Shown piece after piece: positions 8,029-18,280 of a stretch of 64,000 nucleotides of DNA (positions within the stretch are counted from its first letter, which is position 1; each line of letters starts with the position of its first letter). The position numbers and the translations under genes were made by a program. Source of the stretch: Bacillus sp. SA1-12 (GTDB taxonomy: Bacteria; Bacillota; Bacilli; Bacillales; Bacillaceae). The notes under the pieces were generated by a model. It was not told where the DNA came from and did not search any database. It saw nothing but the letters and a program-made list of their open reading frames with translations. Location of the stretch: NCBI RefSeq assembly GCF_000981385.1, contig NZ_LATZ01000119.1, positions 1-64,000 of the forward strand. Reading direction: 5' to 3'.

Positions 8029-10893
8029 ATGTCAGAAGAAGGTTCACTGAAGAGAAAATTCCCTTGGGAAGATTTCCATGGTCCAAACCTCGGCTATGTC
8101 ATGGAGCAATACGATCAATATAAAATTGATCCAAACTCTATTGATATAGAATTAAAGGAAATTTTTGATACCTGGGGCTCTCCTTCTATAGAGACTAATC
8201 AAATGACAGTATCAGCCGATCATGACTATATTAGTGCTGATAAAATGATTAAAATTGCAGAAGCAGTCAATCTAGTGACAAATATTCGCAGACATGGACA
8301 CTTAAATGCGTCTATTTATCCGTTCGAGGACTGCAGTGAAAAGAATGAATTTCTTCAACTAGAAGAATATGATTTGACTGAAGAGGACTTAAAAGACATT
8401 CCTGCTCATCTTTTATGTAAGGATGCCCCAGAGCATGTAACAAACGGGCTTGAAGCGTATCAATACTTAAAGGATGTTTATAAAAGAACAATTGCATTTG
8501 AATTTAGCCATGTCCATAATTACGAAGAAAAAACATGGCTTCTCAAAATGGTAGAGTCCGGTGCTATTTTTAAGGATTTAACAAATGAAAAACGCAGATC
8601 AATCTTAAAAAGATTAACAGAAGTTGAAGGCTTTGAACAATTCCTTCATCGCACGTTCGTAGGACAAAAACGTTTTTCTATTGAAGGCTTGGACATGCTT
8701 GTCCCTATTCTTGATGAATTGATCTCCAGTGCTGTTCAATCGGGTACGGATACGATCAATATAGGGATGGCGCATCGCGGCCGCTTGAACGTCTTGGCAC
8801 ATGTGCTTGGTAAACCTTACGAAATTATTTTCTCTGAATTCCAGCATGCTCCAAATAAGGAATTAGTGCCTTCTGAAGGCTCGATCGGTATCAACTACGG
8901 CTGGAGCGGTGATGTTAAATATCATTTAGGCGCAAATAAACAAATCAAAGATGAAAATACTGTTCGTGCAAAAGTTACATTAGCAAACAACCCTAGCCAT
9001 CTGGAATTCATTGATCCAATTGTAGAGGGCTATACACGCGCTGCTCAGGAAAAGCGTACTGAAAAGGGTTATCCTAAGCAAGATGAGAGTGCAGCCATGG
9101 CTATATTAATACATGGTGATGCAGCATTCCCTGGAGAAGGAATCGTTTCTGAAACGCTTAATCTGAATAAATTAACAGGTTATCAAACAGGTGGAACGAT
9201 CCATATTATTGCTAATAATATGATTGGTTTTACTACGGAAAGCCGTGATTCCCGTTCGACAAAATATGCAAGTGATATAGCTAAAGGCTATGAAATTCCA
9301 ATTGTTCACGTTAATGCAGATGATCCTGAAGCTTGTTTAGCTGCAGTGTATATAGCGATGGAATTCCGAAATAAATTTAAGAGTGATTTCTTAATTGATT
9401 TAATTGGCTACAGACGATTCGGTCATAATGAGATGGACGAACCTTCTATGACACAGCCAAAGCTGTACGAAAAAGTTCGCAAGCATCCAACAGTCCGTGC
9501 ATTATACGGGGAAAAGCTAGTAAATGAAGGCGTTTTAAAGTCAGAAGACCTTCAAAACATAAATGAAGAAGTTCAATCAACACTTGAAAAAGCGCATCAA
9601 AAAGTACCGGATAACCGAGTTGCTCAAGTACATGAAATTAAACTTCCTGAATTTGTTAACAGCGGACTGCCTAAGCTAAAAACCTCTGTTGATAAAGAGA
9701 GATTGCTTCAATTAAACGAAGAGCTGGTTAAATGGCCGGAGAACTTTAAAGTATTTCCTAAGCTGAAAAAGATTTTAGAAAAAAGAGGGAAGGCACTTTC
9801 TGAGCATGGCAAGGTAGATTGGTCTTTAGGTGAAACACTGGCATTTGCATCCATTTTAGAAGATGGTACACCTATAAGGTTAACTGGACAGGATTCACAG
9901 CGCGGTACATTTGCCCATAGACATATTGTTCTCCATGATATTGAAAACGGAGAAAATTATTCACCGCTTCACAAGTTGTCAAATGCCAAAGCATCATTTG
10001 CTGTTCATAATAGTCCATTATCTGAAGGGTCTGTCCTTGGATTTGAATATGGATATAATGTGTTCGCTCCTGAAACATTGGTTTTATGGGAAGCACAATT
10101 TGGTGATTTTGCAAATGCAGCTCAAGTATTCTTTGATCAGTTCATTGCTGCAGGGCGTGCGAAGTGGGGACAAAAATCCGGGTTAGTTATGCTTTTACCT
10201 CATGGATTTGAGGGGCAAGGACCTGAGCATTCAAGTGCTCGTTTAGAGCGTTATCTGCAGCTTGCAGCTGAGGATAGCTGGCAGGTTGCCAATTTGACTT
10301 CGGCAGCTCAATATTTTCATATTTTACGCCGCCAAGCAGACTTGCTGAAACGTGAGGAAGTTCGACCATTAGTCATTATGACACCAAAGAGCTTATTACG
10401 TAATCTTCATTCTGTTTCAGATATTACTGAATTAAGTAAAGGTGAATTCAAGCCGGTCATTGAACAGTCAGGATTAGGAAATGCTCCTGAAAAAGTGAAA
10501 CGACTTGTATTATGCAGCGGTAAGGTTTCAATTGACTTACTTGATAAATTAAATACTCTTGAAGGTGATACAGATTGGGTACACATCCTAAGAGTAGAAG
10601 AACTTTATCCATTCCCTAAACAAATTATTACTTCTATCATTGATCGATTGACATCACTTGAGGAAATTGTTTGGGTACAAGAAGAACCTCAAAATATGGG
10701 AGCTTGGTTGTATATTGATCCTAGATTGCGTGAAATTGCTCCTCAGGGCGTGCCAGTAAGATATATTGGAAGAAGAAGAAGACAAAGTCCTGCTGAAGGA
10801 GATCCTAATATTCATAAAAAGGATCAAGAGCGAATTGTAACAGAAGCATTAACTCAAACTGTACTAGATAAATCATTTGTAAATTCTAAATAA
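8029..10893 (+). CDS. odhA: 2-oxoglutarate dehydrogenase E1 component
   Basis: Thiamine-diphosphate-dependent decarboxylase of the 2-oxoglutarate dehydrogenase complex (TCA cycle), passing the succinyl group to lipoyl-E2. The 954 residues match the family (B. subtilis OdhA 944). Visible in order are the N-terminal E1 segment ([15 protein letters not shown]), [18 protein letters not shown] at about residue 245-262, [10 protein letters not shown] at about 363, GHNEMDEPS near 465, the transketolase-like pyrimidine-binding region ([15 protein letters not shown]) at about 625, and the C-terminal domain. GGGGG lies about nine bases before the ATG. It forms an operon with odhB, 117 bp downstream. 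Confidence 0.97.
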   Translation: MSEEGSLKRKFPWEDFHGPNLGYVMEQYDQYKIDPNSIDIELKEIFDTWGSPSIETNQMTVSADHDYISADKMIKIAEAVNLVTNIRRHGHLNASIYPFEDCSEKNEFLQLEEYDLTEEDLKDIPAHLLCKDAPEHVTNGLEAYQYLKDVYKRTIAFEFSHVHNYEEKTWLLKMVESGAIFKDLTNEKRRSILKRLTEVEGFEQFLHRTFVGQKRFSIEGLDMLVPILDELISSAVQSGTDTINIGMAHRGRLNVLAHVLGKPYEIIFSEFQHAPNKELVPSEGSIGINYGWSGDVKYHLGANKQIKDENTVRAKVTLANNPSHLEFIDPIVEGYTRAAQEKRTEKGYPKQDESAAMAILIHGDAAFPGEGIVSETLNLNKLTGYQTGGTIHIIANNMIGFTTESRDSRSTKYASDIAKGYEIPIVHVNADDPEACLAAVYIAMEFRNKFKSDFLIDLIGYRRFGHNEMDEPSMTQPKLYEKVRKHPTVRALYGEKLVNEGVLKSEDLQNINEEVQSTLEKAHQKVPDNRVAQVHEIKLPEFVNSGLPKLKTSVDKERLLQLNEELVKWPENFKVFPKLKKILEKRGKALSEHGKVDWSLGETLAFASILEDGTPIRLTGQDSQRGTFAHRHIVLHDIENGENYSPLHKLSNAKASFAVHNSPLSEGSVLGFEYGYNVFAPETLVLWEAQFGDFANAAQVFFDQFIAAGRAKWGQKSGLVMLLPHGFEGQGPEHSSARLERYLQLAAEDSWQVANLTSAAQYFHILRRQADLLKREEVRPLVIMTPKSLLRNLHSVSDITELSKGEFKPVIEQSGLGNAPEKVKRLVLCSGKVSIDLLDKLNTLEGDTDWVHILRVEELYPFPKQIITSIIDRLTSLEEIVWVQEEPQNMGAWLYIDPRLREIAPQGVPVRYIGRRRRQSPAEGDPNIHKKDQERIVTEALTQTVLDKSFVNSK

Positions 10894-11010
10894 TATTGCA
10901 TACTTGCCTAATTTACTATAGATGGGGCTGACTCAAAACCAAAGGGTTAGACCTTTATGAGAGCCTCATTTCTTAAAAAACTCGCAGCAAGTGCTCAAGG
11001 GGGAACCGAC

Positions 11011-12255
11011 ATGGCTGAGATTAAAGTACCAGAACTAGCAGAATCTATTACTGAAGGAACAATTGCTCAATGGCTAAAGCAACCCGGTGATTTAGTTGAA
11101 AAAGGTGAATATCTGTTAGAGGTAGAAACCGATAAAGTAAATGTTGAACTTACAGCTGAATTTTCTGGGGTTTTAAAGGAAACCCACAAAGATTCCGGAG
11201 ACACTGTACAGGTTGGAGAAACAATTGGAATTATTGATGAGGGTGGAAATGCATCAGCATCTGCACCAGAGCAACCAAAGGCTGAAACTGTAGAGCCAGC
11301 TGCTCCGCAAAATGAAGGAACAGATAAAGAAGAAGATAAAAAGCAACGCACAATCGCTTCACCTGCAGCTAGAAAGCTTGCTCGTGAACGTGGTATAGAC
11401 TTGCAGCAGGTACAAGCGGTAGATCCACTAGGCCGTGTTCGCAAGCAAGACGTGGCGGCACATTCAGATCAAGGGTCTGCAAAACAAGCTCAACCAGAAC
11501 CAGTGAAACAAGCTCCTAAAACATCGGCTTCTGTCCAACAAGATCAACCAGGCAAGCCAGTTGAACGGGTAAAAATGTCAAGACGCAGACAAACAATAGC
11601 AAATCGTTTAGTTGAGGTTCAACAAACAGCTGCAATGTTAACAACATTTAATGAGGTTGATATGACAGCAGTTATGGAGGTCCGTAAACGCCGTAAAGAT
11701 AAGTTCTTTGAACAGCATGATGTTCGTTTAGGATTTATGTCATTCTTTACAAAAGCAGTTGTTGCAGCATTAAAGCAATTCCCGCTATTAAATGCAGAGA
11801 TTCAAGGCAATGAGTTGTTAATTAAAAAATATTATGATATCGGTATTGCTGTTTCAGCTCCAGAGGGTTTAGTAGTACCAGTTGTTCGTGATGCTGACCG
11901 TTTGAACTTTGCTGGTATCGAAGGCGAGATTTTAAACCTGGCTAAAAAAGCTCGTGATAATAAATTGAGTTTAGGAGATTTACAAGGCGGAACATTTACA
12001 ATTACAAATGGCGGTGTTTTCGGTTCATTGTTATCAACACCAATCTTAAATGGGCCACAAGTTGGTATTCTCGGAATGCACAAAATCCAACTTCGTCCAG
12101 TTGCTATTGACGAAGAGAGAATGGAAAACCGTCCGATGATGTACATTGCATTATCTTATGACCACCGCATTGTTGATGGAAAAGAAGCAGTAAGTTTCCT
12201 TGCAACAGTGAAAGAACTTCTTGAAGATCCAGAATCTTTATTATTAGAAGGATAA
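11011..12255 (+). CDS. odhB: Dihydrolipoyllysine succinyltransferase E2
   Basis: E2 core of the 2-oxoglutarate dehydrogenase complex: accepts the succinyl group on a lipoyl-lysine and transfers it to CoA. It has a lipoyl domain with the lipoylated lysine in ETDKVNVE (Lys42), an Ala/Pro/Glu-rich linker, the peripheral subunit-binding domain ([15 protein letters not shown], about residues 112-126), a second linker, and the catalytic domain with the His-x3-Asp active site in SYDHRIVDG near the C-terminus. Start: an in-frame ATG exists at 10957, but AAGGGGG lies seven bases before the ATG at 11011 and [12 protein letters not shown] is the usual N-terminus, giving 414 residues (B. subtilis OdhB 417). 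Confidence 0.97.
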   Translation: MAEIKVPELAESITEGTIAQWLKQPGDLVEKGEYLLEVETDKVNVELTAEFSGVLKETHKDSGDTVQVGETIGIIDEGGNASASAPEQPKAETVEPAAPQNEGTDKEEDKKQRTIASPAARKLARERGIDLQQVQAVDPLGRVRKQDVAAHSDQGSAKQAQPEPVKQAPKTSASVQQDQPGKPVERVKMSRRRQTIANRLVEVQQTAAMLTTFNEVDMTAVMEVRKRRKDKFFEQHDVRLGFMSFFTKAVVAALKQFPLLNAEIQGNELLIKKYYDIGIAVSAPEGLVVPVVRDADRLNFAGIEGEILNLAKKARDNKLSLGDLQGGTFTITNGGVFGSLLSTPILNGPQVGILGMHKIQLRPVAIDEERMENRPMMYIALSYDHRIVDGKEAVSFLATVKELLEDPESLLLEG

Positions 12256-12265
12256 TAAATTAAGA

Positions 12266-12293
12266 AGAGGCTGTCTAGAGTGGCAGCCTCTTT
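12266..12293 (+). terminator. Terminator after odhB
   Basis: AGAGGCTG (12266-12273) pairs with CAGCCTCT (12284-12291), followed by a short T run. It carries the AGGCTGTCT core that recurs in other terminators of this window. Confidence 0.75.
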
Positions 12294-12706
12294 AGTGTCT
12301 TATAAATTAAGTTAGATAAGACAAATAATTAATTCTATTAGTATGTGGATTGGTACAGTGTTTGAATGGGGAAATCTCGGAGAAGCCTATGATCCTTATC
12401 CTTTGCATCTTCATCGTGCTAATTCATTTTATAATATTTGACAAATTGATCTTTGATGCAGCTGCCTTTTTGTAAGTAATAATTTAATACAATTAGGGGC
12501 TTATTAAAGGTATTTTTCATCTGCTATATACTGATAAAATAAGTTTCATCAATTTTGATTGTTTTAGAATTTTTAGATGCTTATGGCAACATATAAGAAC
12601 AAAACCAACCGCCCCTTGATCAGCCTAGGGTAAAAAGGACGCTCAAGAATATCCTACAACCAAAAAAGGCGAACGACTGCTAAGGTCAGTTATCCGCGTT
12701 TTTGAA
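12294..12706. other. Intergenic region between odhB and sodF (convergent)
   Basis: Non-coding spacer between convergent transcripts. Apart from the sodF-side terminator I see only a 32-codon open frame from about 12341 without a ribosome binding site. No gene is supported. Confidence 0.5.
12662..12703 (-). terminator. Terminator after sodF
   Basis: On the minus strand, GCGGATAACTG pairs imperfectly with CAGTCGTTCGC and is followed by CTTTTTTG. It starts right behind the sodF stop. Confidence 0.65.
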
Positions 12707-13624
12707 TTAATAAGGTTTCCACTTTAATTGTTGTGCTTCATGGAAACGTCTTTCAACTTCTCGCCAATTTACAACATTCCACCAATTTTTGACATATTCT
12801 TTGCGGTTGTTTTTATATTGGAGATAATAGGCATGCTCCCATACATCAAGAACAAGAATCGGAACAACATCCCATTGGCTTAAGTTTTGATGTTTTTCAG
12901 CTTGAAGAATTTCTAGACGTCTTGAACGTGGTGACCAAACTAAGATTGCCCACCCAACCCCTTCGACATTATTTGCTGCTTCTGAGAAGTGGGATTTGAA
13001 ATTTTGGAAATTTCCAAAGCTTTGATTGATTTCTCTGATTAACATTCCAGAAGGTTGACCACCGCCATTAGGACTCATGATACTCCAAAAAATCGTATGA
13101 AGATAATGTCCCGCTCCATGAAACGCTGCTTCTCTTTCCCAATGTTTTATTAGATCAAAGTTATTAGTCATCCGTGCTTTTTGCATTTCCTTTTCCGCTT
13201 TATTCAATCCATCTACATAACTTTTATGATGCTTGTCATGATGTAATCGCATAATCTCCTGGTGGATGTAAGGTTCTAATGCATCATATGCATATGGCAA
13301 CGGAGGGAGCATATGCATACCGATTGGTACAGTTCCTGAATTCATTTGAATCCTCAATTCTTCATCCTCATTCTCATCACGATGATTACCCTGATCAAAA
13401 TATTCTTCCAGTTCTAAGTATAGCTCATTTGCCTGCTCAAAAAGATCTGCTTCCTCAAGATCTTCCCCGTTTATAAGCTCCTCCTGGAATTGGATTACTT
13501 TCGATTTCCATTCAATTAATGTATTTGAATCAATATGCTCCCTTAGTTCGTTAAGTGAACCGCTGTAACTTTCTAAAACCTCTGCACACCACTGTTTCAT
13601 TAAAGTAATGTATTCTTTAGACAA
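12707..13624 (-). CDS. sodF: Fe/Mn superoxide dismutase with N-terminal extension (SodF-like)
   Basis: Dismutes superoxide. The C-terminal ~205 residues are a classical Fe/Mn-SOD: LPPLPYAYDALEPYI, first metal His in LHHDKHHKSYVDGLNKAE, second His in GHYLHTIFW, and Asp/His ligands in VLDVWEHAYYLQY. About 100 residues of Glu-rich, helical sequence precede it (no signal peptide), as in B. subtilis SodF (281 residues; this one has 305). The second-ligand region GAGHYLHTIFW differs from the common GGGHANHSLFW. The start is TTG with GGAGGG six bases upstream. It lies next to sqhC as in B. subtilis. Fe versus Mn preference cannot be told by eye. Confidence 0.9.
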   Translation of the reverse strand: MSKEYITLMKQWCAEVLESYSGSLNELREHIDSNTLIEWKSKVIQFQEELINGEDLEEADLFEQANELYLELEEYFDQGNHRDENEDEELRIQMNSGTVPIGMHMLPPLPYAYDALEPYIHQEIMRLHHDKHHKSYVDGLNKAEKEMQKARMTNNFDLIKHWEREAAFHGAGHYLHTIFWSIMSPNGGGQPSGMLIREINQSFGNFQNFKSHFSEAANNVEGVGWAILVWSPRSRRLEILQAEKHQNLSQWDVVPILVLDVWEHAYYLQYKNNRKEYVKNWWNVVNWREVERRFHEAQQLKWKPY

Positions 13625-13895
13625 TCAAAACCCTCCTTGCAATCATTCGTAGTCAATATATGCACTAAATGGGAAGATTGATTCTTTTTTAGAATGGTTA
13701 ACTCAGGTTAAAGGAGAGTAAAGAGTTGCTTTCAGAAATACTTAATATAATGGACGACATAGTAATAAATTTTGACATCTCTTAGATCAATTTAAAGAGT
13801 GACACAATTAAGAGTAAATGAATGTACAAGAATTCAAATATGTAGATCAGTTAAAAGGCAGATTATTTTGGAGCCTCATTACTTTAAACATATAG

Positions 13896-14276
13896 AACAA
13901 TTTAATTAAAGCATTTTCTAAATCGAGGTCTATAGAATTAAGTTTAAAATGGAGTAGGGAGAACCCTGCAAAAGGACAATGCGGAGTAACCGCATTAGTA
14001 ATAAATAATATAGAAGGAAGGGAAATAAGGAAAACAAAACTGCCTGACGGTTGGCATTATTATAATTTTATTCAAGGTAAGAGATTTGATTTTACCGTTT
14101 CTCAATTTAAAAAAGAAATTGTGTACATGGATATTCCATCAAATAGAAAGGAAGCATTTACGGATACCAATGAAAAACAATATAACGTTTTAAAGCAACG
14201 TGTTTTAGACAATTTTAACTATCTTTGCTTAATAAGAATTGGGAAACCCTTCGCGGAGATTTCCCTTTATCAATAG
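13896..14276 (+). pseudogene. YunG-family protein remnant lacking a start codon
   Basis: An open frame from the stop at 13893 to the TAG at 14274 (126 codons) reads LKWSRENPAKGQCGVTALV near its N-terminus and then KLPDGWHYYNF; this matches the conserved region of the small YunG-family proteins of Bacillus (W-S...NPA-x-GQC-x-VTAL). There is no ATG, GTG or TTG between the upstream in-frame stop and the conserved block, and no Shine-Dalgarno sequence, so I read it as a gene whose start has decayed. The C-terminus is intact enough to include NVLKQRVLDNFNYLCLI. It lies between sodF and sqhC on the opposite strand. An ATT start at 13905 cannot be excluded. Confidence 0.6.
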
Positions 14277-14336
14277 TTATAATTAGAAGTACCACAATTT
14301 TTAATAGGTAAATTTAAAATGAAGCAAACAAGTACT

Positions 14337-16217
14337 TTATATTTTGTTTGTGTAGTGTGCTAAAGTTAATAATGGGAATATATAATTATAGCTATGATAA
14401 TTAATGTATAATTGACCAGGCAGACCTATACCAGTTGGATATGTTAGTGACTCTTTACTTTTTGTATCCTGTATTAAATACGTAAGCCCTTTTTTAACAG
14501 ACGGGTGTTTACGGCAACCAGCTTGAATAAGTGTATCCAATGCCCATGAAGTTTGTGAAGGAGTACTTATTTGTAGAGGTACAAATTGCCTTAGTACACA
14601 GCTTGAACAGGACTCACCCCATCCGCCATCTTGATGCTGAATTGATTCCAGCCATTTTATTGCTTTTTTTATTGCTGGATGGGCAGGGGAAATGCCAACA
14701 GCTACAAGACCAGTTACTGCTGCCCATGTTCCATAAATATAGCACACCCCCCAACGGCCATACCATGAGCCATTTGATTCTTGGTTCTTTAATAACCAGG
14801 AAACACCTGCATTTATACTAGGATGATGATAGGTTAATCCTGCGAAATTTCCAAAAAACTCCAATGCCCTGCCTGTTAAATCAGCAGTTGATGGATCAAT
14901 AGCTGCATCTTGAGCATTATCAAGTGGTAAGTATGTTAATAATTCGAAATCAGTATTTTTTTCGAAAGCAGCCCAACCGCCGTCCTCATTTTGCATAGAT
15001 AGCAAATAGGTCACACCTTTATACCAAGCTGCTTGATATTGTTGTGAGGAAAGGGCACGATGAGAGATCGCTCTTAATGCTGCTGATGTATCATCGTTAT
15101 CAGGATTGATTGTATTATTTCGGGAAAATCCCCACCCACCTGGATCAATAAAGCGATTATGAAGCACCCAATCCCCCTTTTTAACATGTTGTTTAGAGAG
15201 AAGAAACTTCAAAGCTTTTTTTATAACGTTTGAGTCAATGCCGACATTTGCTTCTTGGATCACGTAGCTAATTAATGTTGTATCCCAAATTGTGGAAGTT
15301 GAATTTTCTAAATGAATTCCATCACATTTGTCACTGACCAATCCTTTAAGACCGTTAACAGCTTTTTGAATAGGCAGGGAATTCTTTTTATATCCTAATG
15401 CAAGCAGGCTATATATCATAAAGAAAGTAGCACTTGCGTAGCTAAGTAAGGTCCCGTCATCTTCTATTCTTTTGAGCAAATACCTTTCTGCCTTCTCATA
15501 TCCTAATCGATGAAGATAGCTAGGAGCATTTAATAACTTCTTCATTTCTTGTGTAAGGTAATTTATCGATCGAGTAGATGAAGTTAAATCCCATTCATCG
15601 AATTGAGTAGAAGAAGTGCGAAAAAATAGATGATCAACATTTGGAGTGAATGGCGATTTGATCATAAATTTTTTATTTGCTGCTACCATCATTGGAACGA
15701 AATGAATTCGTGCGTAGGTACTTAATTGAAAAAAATTTATTGGAAACGACGAGGGAATGAGAAGAAAGGTCATCGGTATATAAAAGAGCTTTGGCCATCG
15801 ATATAAGCCATTTACGGCAAGCATCCATTTTGTCATAAAATGAGACTTTGATAATCCCCCTTTCTTCCGGATAAACATCTCTGCCTTCTTTAAGGAAGGG
15901 TGATCGCGTTTAAAGTGGCCAGAATATAGGAGGGCTATATAAGCTTGAACAGTTGCTGAAAGGTTTCCATCCCGTTCATCGGGATATGCTTTCCATAGTC
16001 CGTTATGAGATTGCTTGTCAATAATTCGCCTTGTTAATTTTTTTATAAGATGTTCTTCGCCCTCAATGTATAAAGAACGCAGAAGGATGATCATAAAAGC
16101 ATCGGTCATGAGTCCTCCTTCAAAGCAAAATGACCAAGAACCATCCTTTTGCTGAAACTTGGTTAATTCATCAATTCTTGTTTTCATCTCATCAATTATC
16201 ATCACATCTGTGATCAT
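14337..16217 (-). CDS. sqhC: Squalene-hopene/sporulenol-type triterpene cyclase
   Basis: Terpene cyclase of the squalene-hopene cyclase family; the B. subtilis enzyme SqhC makes sporulenol-type sesquarterpenes in spores. The product (626 residues; B. subtilis 632) has the acidic catalytic motif DNDDTSAA around residue 365 and many QW repeats: FQQKDGSW near the N-terminus, MQNEDGGWAAFEKN, NQESNGSWYGRWGVCYIYGTW, and IQHQDGGWGESC. ATG at 16217 is chosen because GAGGTGA is seven bases upstream; the in-frame ATG at 16223 is only one base from it. A hydrophobic segment near residues 140-165 fits a monotopic membrane enzyme. Adjacent to sodF as in B. subtilis. The substrate (squalene versus tetraprenyl-curcumene) is inferred from the neighbour context only. 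Confidence 0.92.
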   Translation of the reverse strand: MITDVMIIDEMKTRIDELTKFQQKDGSWSFCFEGGLMTDAFMIILLRSLYIEGEEHLIKKLTRRIIDKQSHNGLWKAYPDERDGNLSATVQAYIALLYSGHFKRDHPSLKKAEMFIRKKGGLSKSHFMTKWMLAVNGLYRWPKLFYIPMTFLLIPSSFPINFFQLSTYARIHFVPMMVAANKKFMIKSPFTPNVDHLFFRTSSTQFDEWDLTSSTRSINYLTQEMKKLLNAPSYLHRLGYEKAERYLLKRIEDDGTLLSYASATFFMIYSLLALGYKKNSLPIQKAVNGLKGLVSDKCDGIHLENSTSTIWDTTLISYVIQEANVGIDSNVIKKALKFLLSKQHVKKGDWVLHNRFIDPGGWGFSRNNTINPDNDDTSAALRAISHRALSSQQYQAAWYKGVTYLLSMQNEDGGWAAFEKNTDFELLTYLPLDNAQDAAIDPSTADLTGRALEFFGNFAGLTYHHPSINAGVSWLLKNQESNGSWYGRWGVCYIYGTWAAVTGLVAVGISPAHPAIKKAIKWLESIQHQDGGWGESCSSCVLRQFVPLQISTPSQTSWALDTLIQAGCRKHPSVKKGLTYLIQDTKSKESLTYPTGIGLPGQLYINYHSYNYIFPLLTLAHYTNKI

Positions 16218-16403
16218 AAACATATCACCTCACCTATATGAATATTCAAATAGAAATAAGGATATGTTTCTTCTTAACTTCTATCATGAATCGTATAAAT
16301 TTTAAATTTTTTAAATAAGCAAAAACGGGCAATAAAAGGATAATTGGCATTTTGCTTAAAACAATAGTAAAATATGAAGAAAGAAGAAGGGATTGAAAAT
16401 AAT

Positions 16404-16604
16404 ATGATACATAAAACATGGCAAAAAAAAACTCCTCTTAAAAAAGTTACTTGTGTTCATACAAATGCTGCTAAGTATATGGTAAATCGTGCATTAACGG
16501 CAGGTAAACAGTATGATGTACAAAATGAAACAGAAGAATTTTACTTTGTCATTGATAATACAGGTAAAGTTGGCGGTTATTATAAAGATTATTTTGAAGA
16601 ATAA
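16404..16604 (+). CDS. DUF6501 family small protein
   Basis: Small conserved Bacillaceae protein of unknown function. I start at ATG 16404 (66 residues, MIHKTWQKKTPLKKVTC...) because AAGGGAT lies about ten bases upstream; the in-frame ATG at 16374 has no ribosome binding site. The body CVHTNAAKYMVNRALTAGK followed by ETEEFYFVIDNTGKVGGYYKDYF matches my memory of DUF6501 proteins. It is probably a single small beta-rich domain in the cytoplasm. It is monocistronic, with a strong terminator directly behind. Confidence 0.75.
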   Translation: MIHKTWQKKTPLKKVTCVHTNAAKYMVNRALTAGKQYDVQNETEEFYFVIDNTGKVGGYYKDYFEE

Positions 16605-16620
16605 TCTTTTGATAGGATGA

Positions 16621-16648
16621 AAAGGATGAATAATAATCATCCTTTTTT
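16621..16648 (+). terminator. Terminator after the DUF6501 gene
   Basis: AAAGGATGA (16621-16629) pairs with TCATCCTTT (16637-16645), followed by more T residues. Confidence 0.8.
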
Positions 16649-16739
16649 GCTTGAAAAAGAAAGGCACTTATTTTTTGTGATTTTATTATCAAAAGTGAAA
16701 ATAATATCATTATGAAATTTGTTACAAAGGAGTTTGAAT

Positions 16740-17270
16740 ATGTATTCAAAGGCAAAGTTAATCCTTCATCCAGTAAGAATGAAAATAGTTCAAACCTTAA
16801 TAGGTGGCAGGGAATTAAATGTACAACAAATTGCGCAAAAATTAACGGATGTTCCACAGGCGACTCTTTATCGCCATTTAAATAAATTAGTAGAAGCTGA
16901 AGTGATTCAGGTTGTTAAAGAAAATCAAATTCGCGGGACCGTAGAAAAAATCTATTCGCTAGGTGAGAGTGATTTAAGCGGCCAAGAGGAGTTGGAAGAT
17001 GTAACTGGCGAAGAACATTTAACCTTGTTTCTTACTTTTATGACCCATTTACTTGGTAAATACGAGAGTTATTTAAACCAAGGAGAAATTGATTTATATA
17101 AGGATGGCGTTGGTTTTCAAGAAGCGCTTGTTTATTTATCTGATGAAGAGTTTCAGGAATTCCTCAAGGAGCTGTCAGCACTAATGAAAAATGTCATTGA
17201 GAACGAACCAGCAGAAAATAGGAAAGTGAGACATATTGCAAGTATATTCATTCCTGAGCCAATGAAATAG
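16740..17270 (+). CDS. Winged helix-turn-helix transcriptional regulator (ArsR-like)
   Basis: DNA-binding regulator. The N-terminal 75 residues form an ArsR/HTH_20-type winged helix (AKLILHPVRMKIVQTLIGG, then VPQATLYRHLNKLVEAEVIQVV with the recognition helix, then a wing with IRGTVEKIYSL). The C-terminal ~100 residues are a helical, acidic effector or dimerisation domain that I cannot assign; no metal-binding cysteine motif is present, so it is not a classical metal sensor. The ATG at 16740 has AAAGGAG seven bases upstream and is preferred over the in-frame TTG at 16719. The gene stands alone, so its targets are unknown. Confidence 0.8.
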   Translation: MYSKAKLILHPVRMKIVQTLIGGRELNVQQIAQKLTDVPQATLYRHLNKLVEAEVIQVVKENQIRGTVEKIYSLGESDLSGQEELEDVTGEEHLTLFLTFMTHLLGKYESYLNQGEIDLYKDGVGFQEALVYLSDEEFQEFLKELSALMKNVIENEPAENRKVRHIASIFIPEPMK

Positions 17271-17766
17271 GGTTTAAGCTGGCGATTTTAATTAATTATA
17301 GTGTTTTTTTAGGTTCTTAACAAAATAATGGTTGTTTTTTAATAGGTTCTTTAAACAAAAACTGTTTAGGGTGATTGGACTGTATATGCGAGTCTCCTGA
17401 TTCGAAATGCGGAAGTGCCTGTTCACCCCCTCTAAGTTCTAGCTACTGGAGAAAGACAAGGGAGTATCGTGACAGGTGAAACTTATGCAGACACTATGCG
17501 CTGAGAAGGCTCACCTCCCGCTCCGCGGAAGGCGATCATACTGGAGCTGCAATCAATCAACACCAAGGCTTATGCTTATTACATAACTGCAAAGTTTGCG
17601 ATAACTGTCTTTTTTTAAAAAGTAAATGAAGATCATCTTGTATTTCTCTAAGTTTTTTAGTATAACCAATACATAATCATTTAAAATGTTTGTAGAAAAC
17701 TAGATACCATGCACGTTCAAATAGAATGATTTTGCAGGTTTTTAAATCAAGAAGGGAAAGACATAT
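17271..17766. other. 496-bp intergenic region with a repeat copy
   Basis: Mostly an eroded intergenic repeat (17386-17565) and A/T-rich spacer. No coding sequence is supported. Confidence 0.5.
17386..17565. repeat. Degenerate Bacillaceae-type intergenic repeat, copy B
   Basis: GC-rich stretch with GTGACAGGTGAAAC, CTGAGAAGGCTCACC, CCGCTCCGCGGAAGGCGA and GGAGCTGCAATCAATCAAC in order. The order and wording resemble a widespread Bacillaceae intergenic element (...CAGGTGAGAC...GAGGAGGCTCACC...CCGCGGAAAGCGA...AAATCAAC). It is the best-preserved copy in the window and shares 13 of 14 bases with copy A around GGCTCAC. Confidence 0.6.
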
Positions 17767-18276
17767 ATGAGTGAGACAAATGTACAAATTAGGGATGCAC
17801 AGCTTGAAGATCTATCGAAAATTGTTGAGATATACAACTCATCTATACCGGGACAACTTGCAACAGCTGATCTGGAAGAAGTTTCTGTAGAAAGCAGATT
17901 AGCTTGGTTTCATGACCATAATTCCCAACATCGTCCTTTATGGGTTTTAGAGGAAGACGAGAAAATAGTTGGCTGGTTAAGCTTTCAATCCTTTTACGGA
18001 AGACCTGCTTACAATGCAACAGCAGAGGTTAGTATTTATTTAGATCCATCGGCTCATGGAAAAGGATATGCACGTGTATTAATGGATAAGGCAATTTCAG
18101 AATGTCCTACATTAGAAATTAAAACTTTGCTTGCTTTTGTTTTTGGTCATAATAATCCAAGTATCAGACTGTTTCAAAAGTACAATTTTGAAAAATGGGC
18201 CCATCTGCCGAAAATAGCTGACATGGCAGGGGTGGAAAGAGATTTAATAATCCTTGGGAAACGAATCGTTCAATAA
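17767..18276 (+). CDS. GNAT N-acetyltransferase (phosphinothricin acetyltransferase-like)
   Basis: Acetyl-CoA-dependent N-acetyltransferase. The 169 residues show the GNAT fold pattern: N-terminal IRDAQLEDLSKIVEIYNSSI, central beta strands with VGWLSFQSFYGRPAYNATAEVSIYL, the pyrophosphate-binding loop DPSAHGKGYARVLM (R/Q-x2-G-x-G/A form, here H-G-K-G-Y-A), and FGHNNPSIRLFQKYNFEKWA near the C-terminus, as in YncA/phosphinothricin acetyltransferases. GAAGGGAAAG lies before the ATG. Its substrate cannot be inferred from the neighbours. A terminator follows at 18281. Confidence 0.85.
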   Translation: MSETNVQIRDAQLEDLSKIVEIYNSSIPGQLATADLEEVSVESRLAWFHDHNSQHRPLWVLEEDEKIVGWLSFQSFYGRPAYNATAEVSIYLDPSAHGKGYARVLMDKAISECPTLEIKTLLAFVFGHNNPSIRLFQKYNFEKWAHLPKIADMAGVERDLIILGKRIVQ

Positions 18277-18280
18277 GAAC

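Noticed and set aside
10957-11010. Upstream extension of odhB from ATG 10957
   Set aside because: No ribosome binding site; the ATG at 11011 has AAGGGGG and the expected lipoyl-domain N-terminus.
12341-12439. 32-codon frame containing AYDPYPLHLHRAN, vaguely like the DPYPF motif of DUF1003 proteins
   Set aside because: No ribosome binding site; the similarity is limited to a few residues, and the frame ends before any further family feature.
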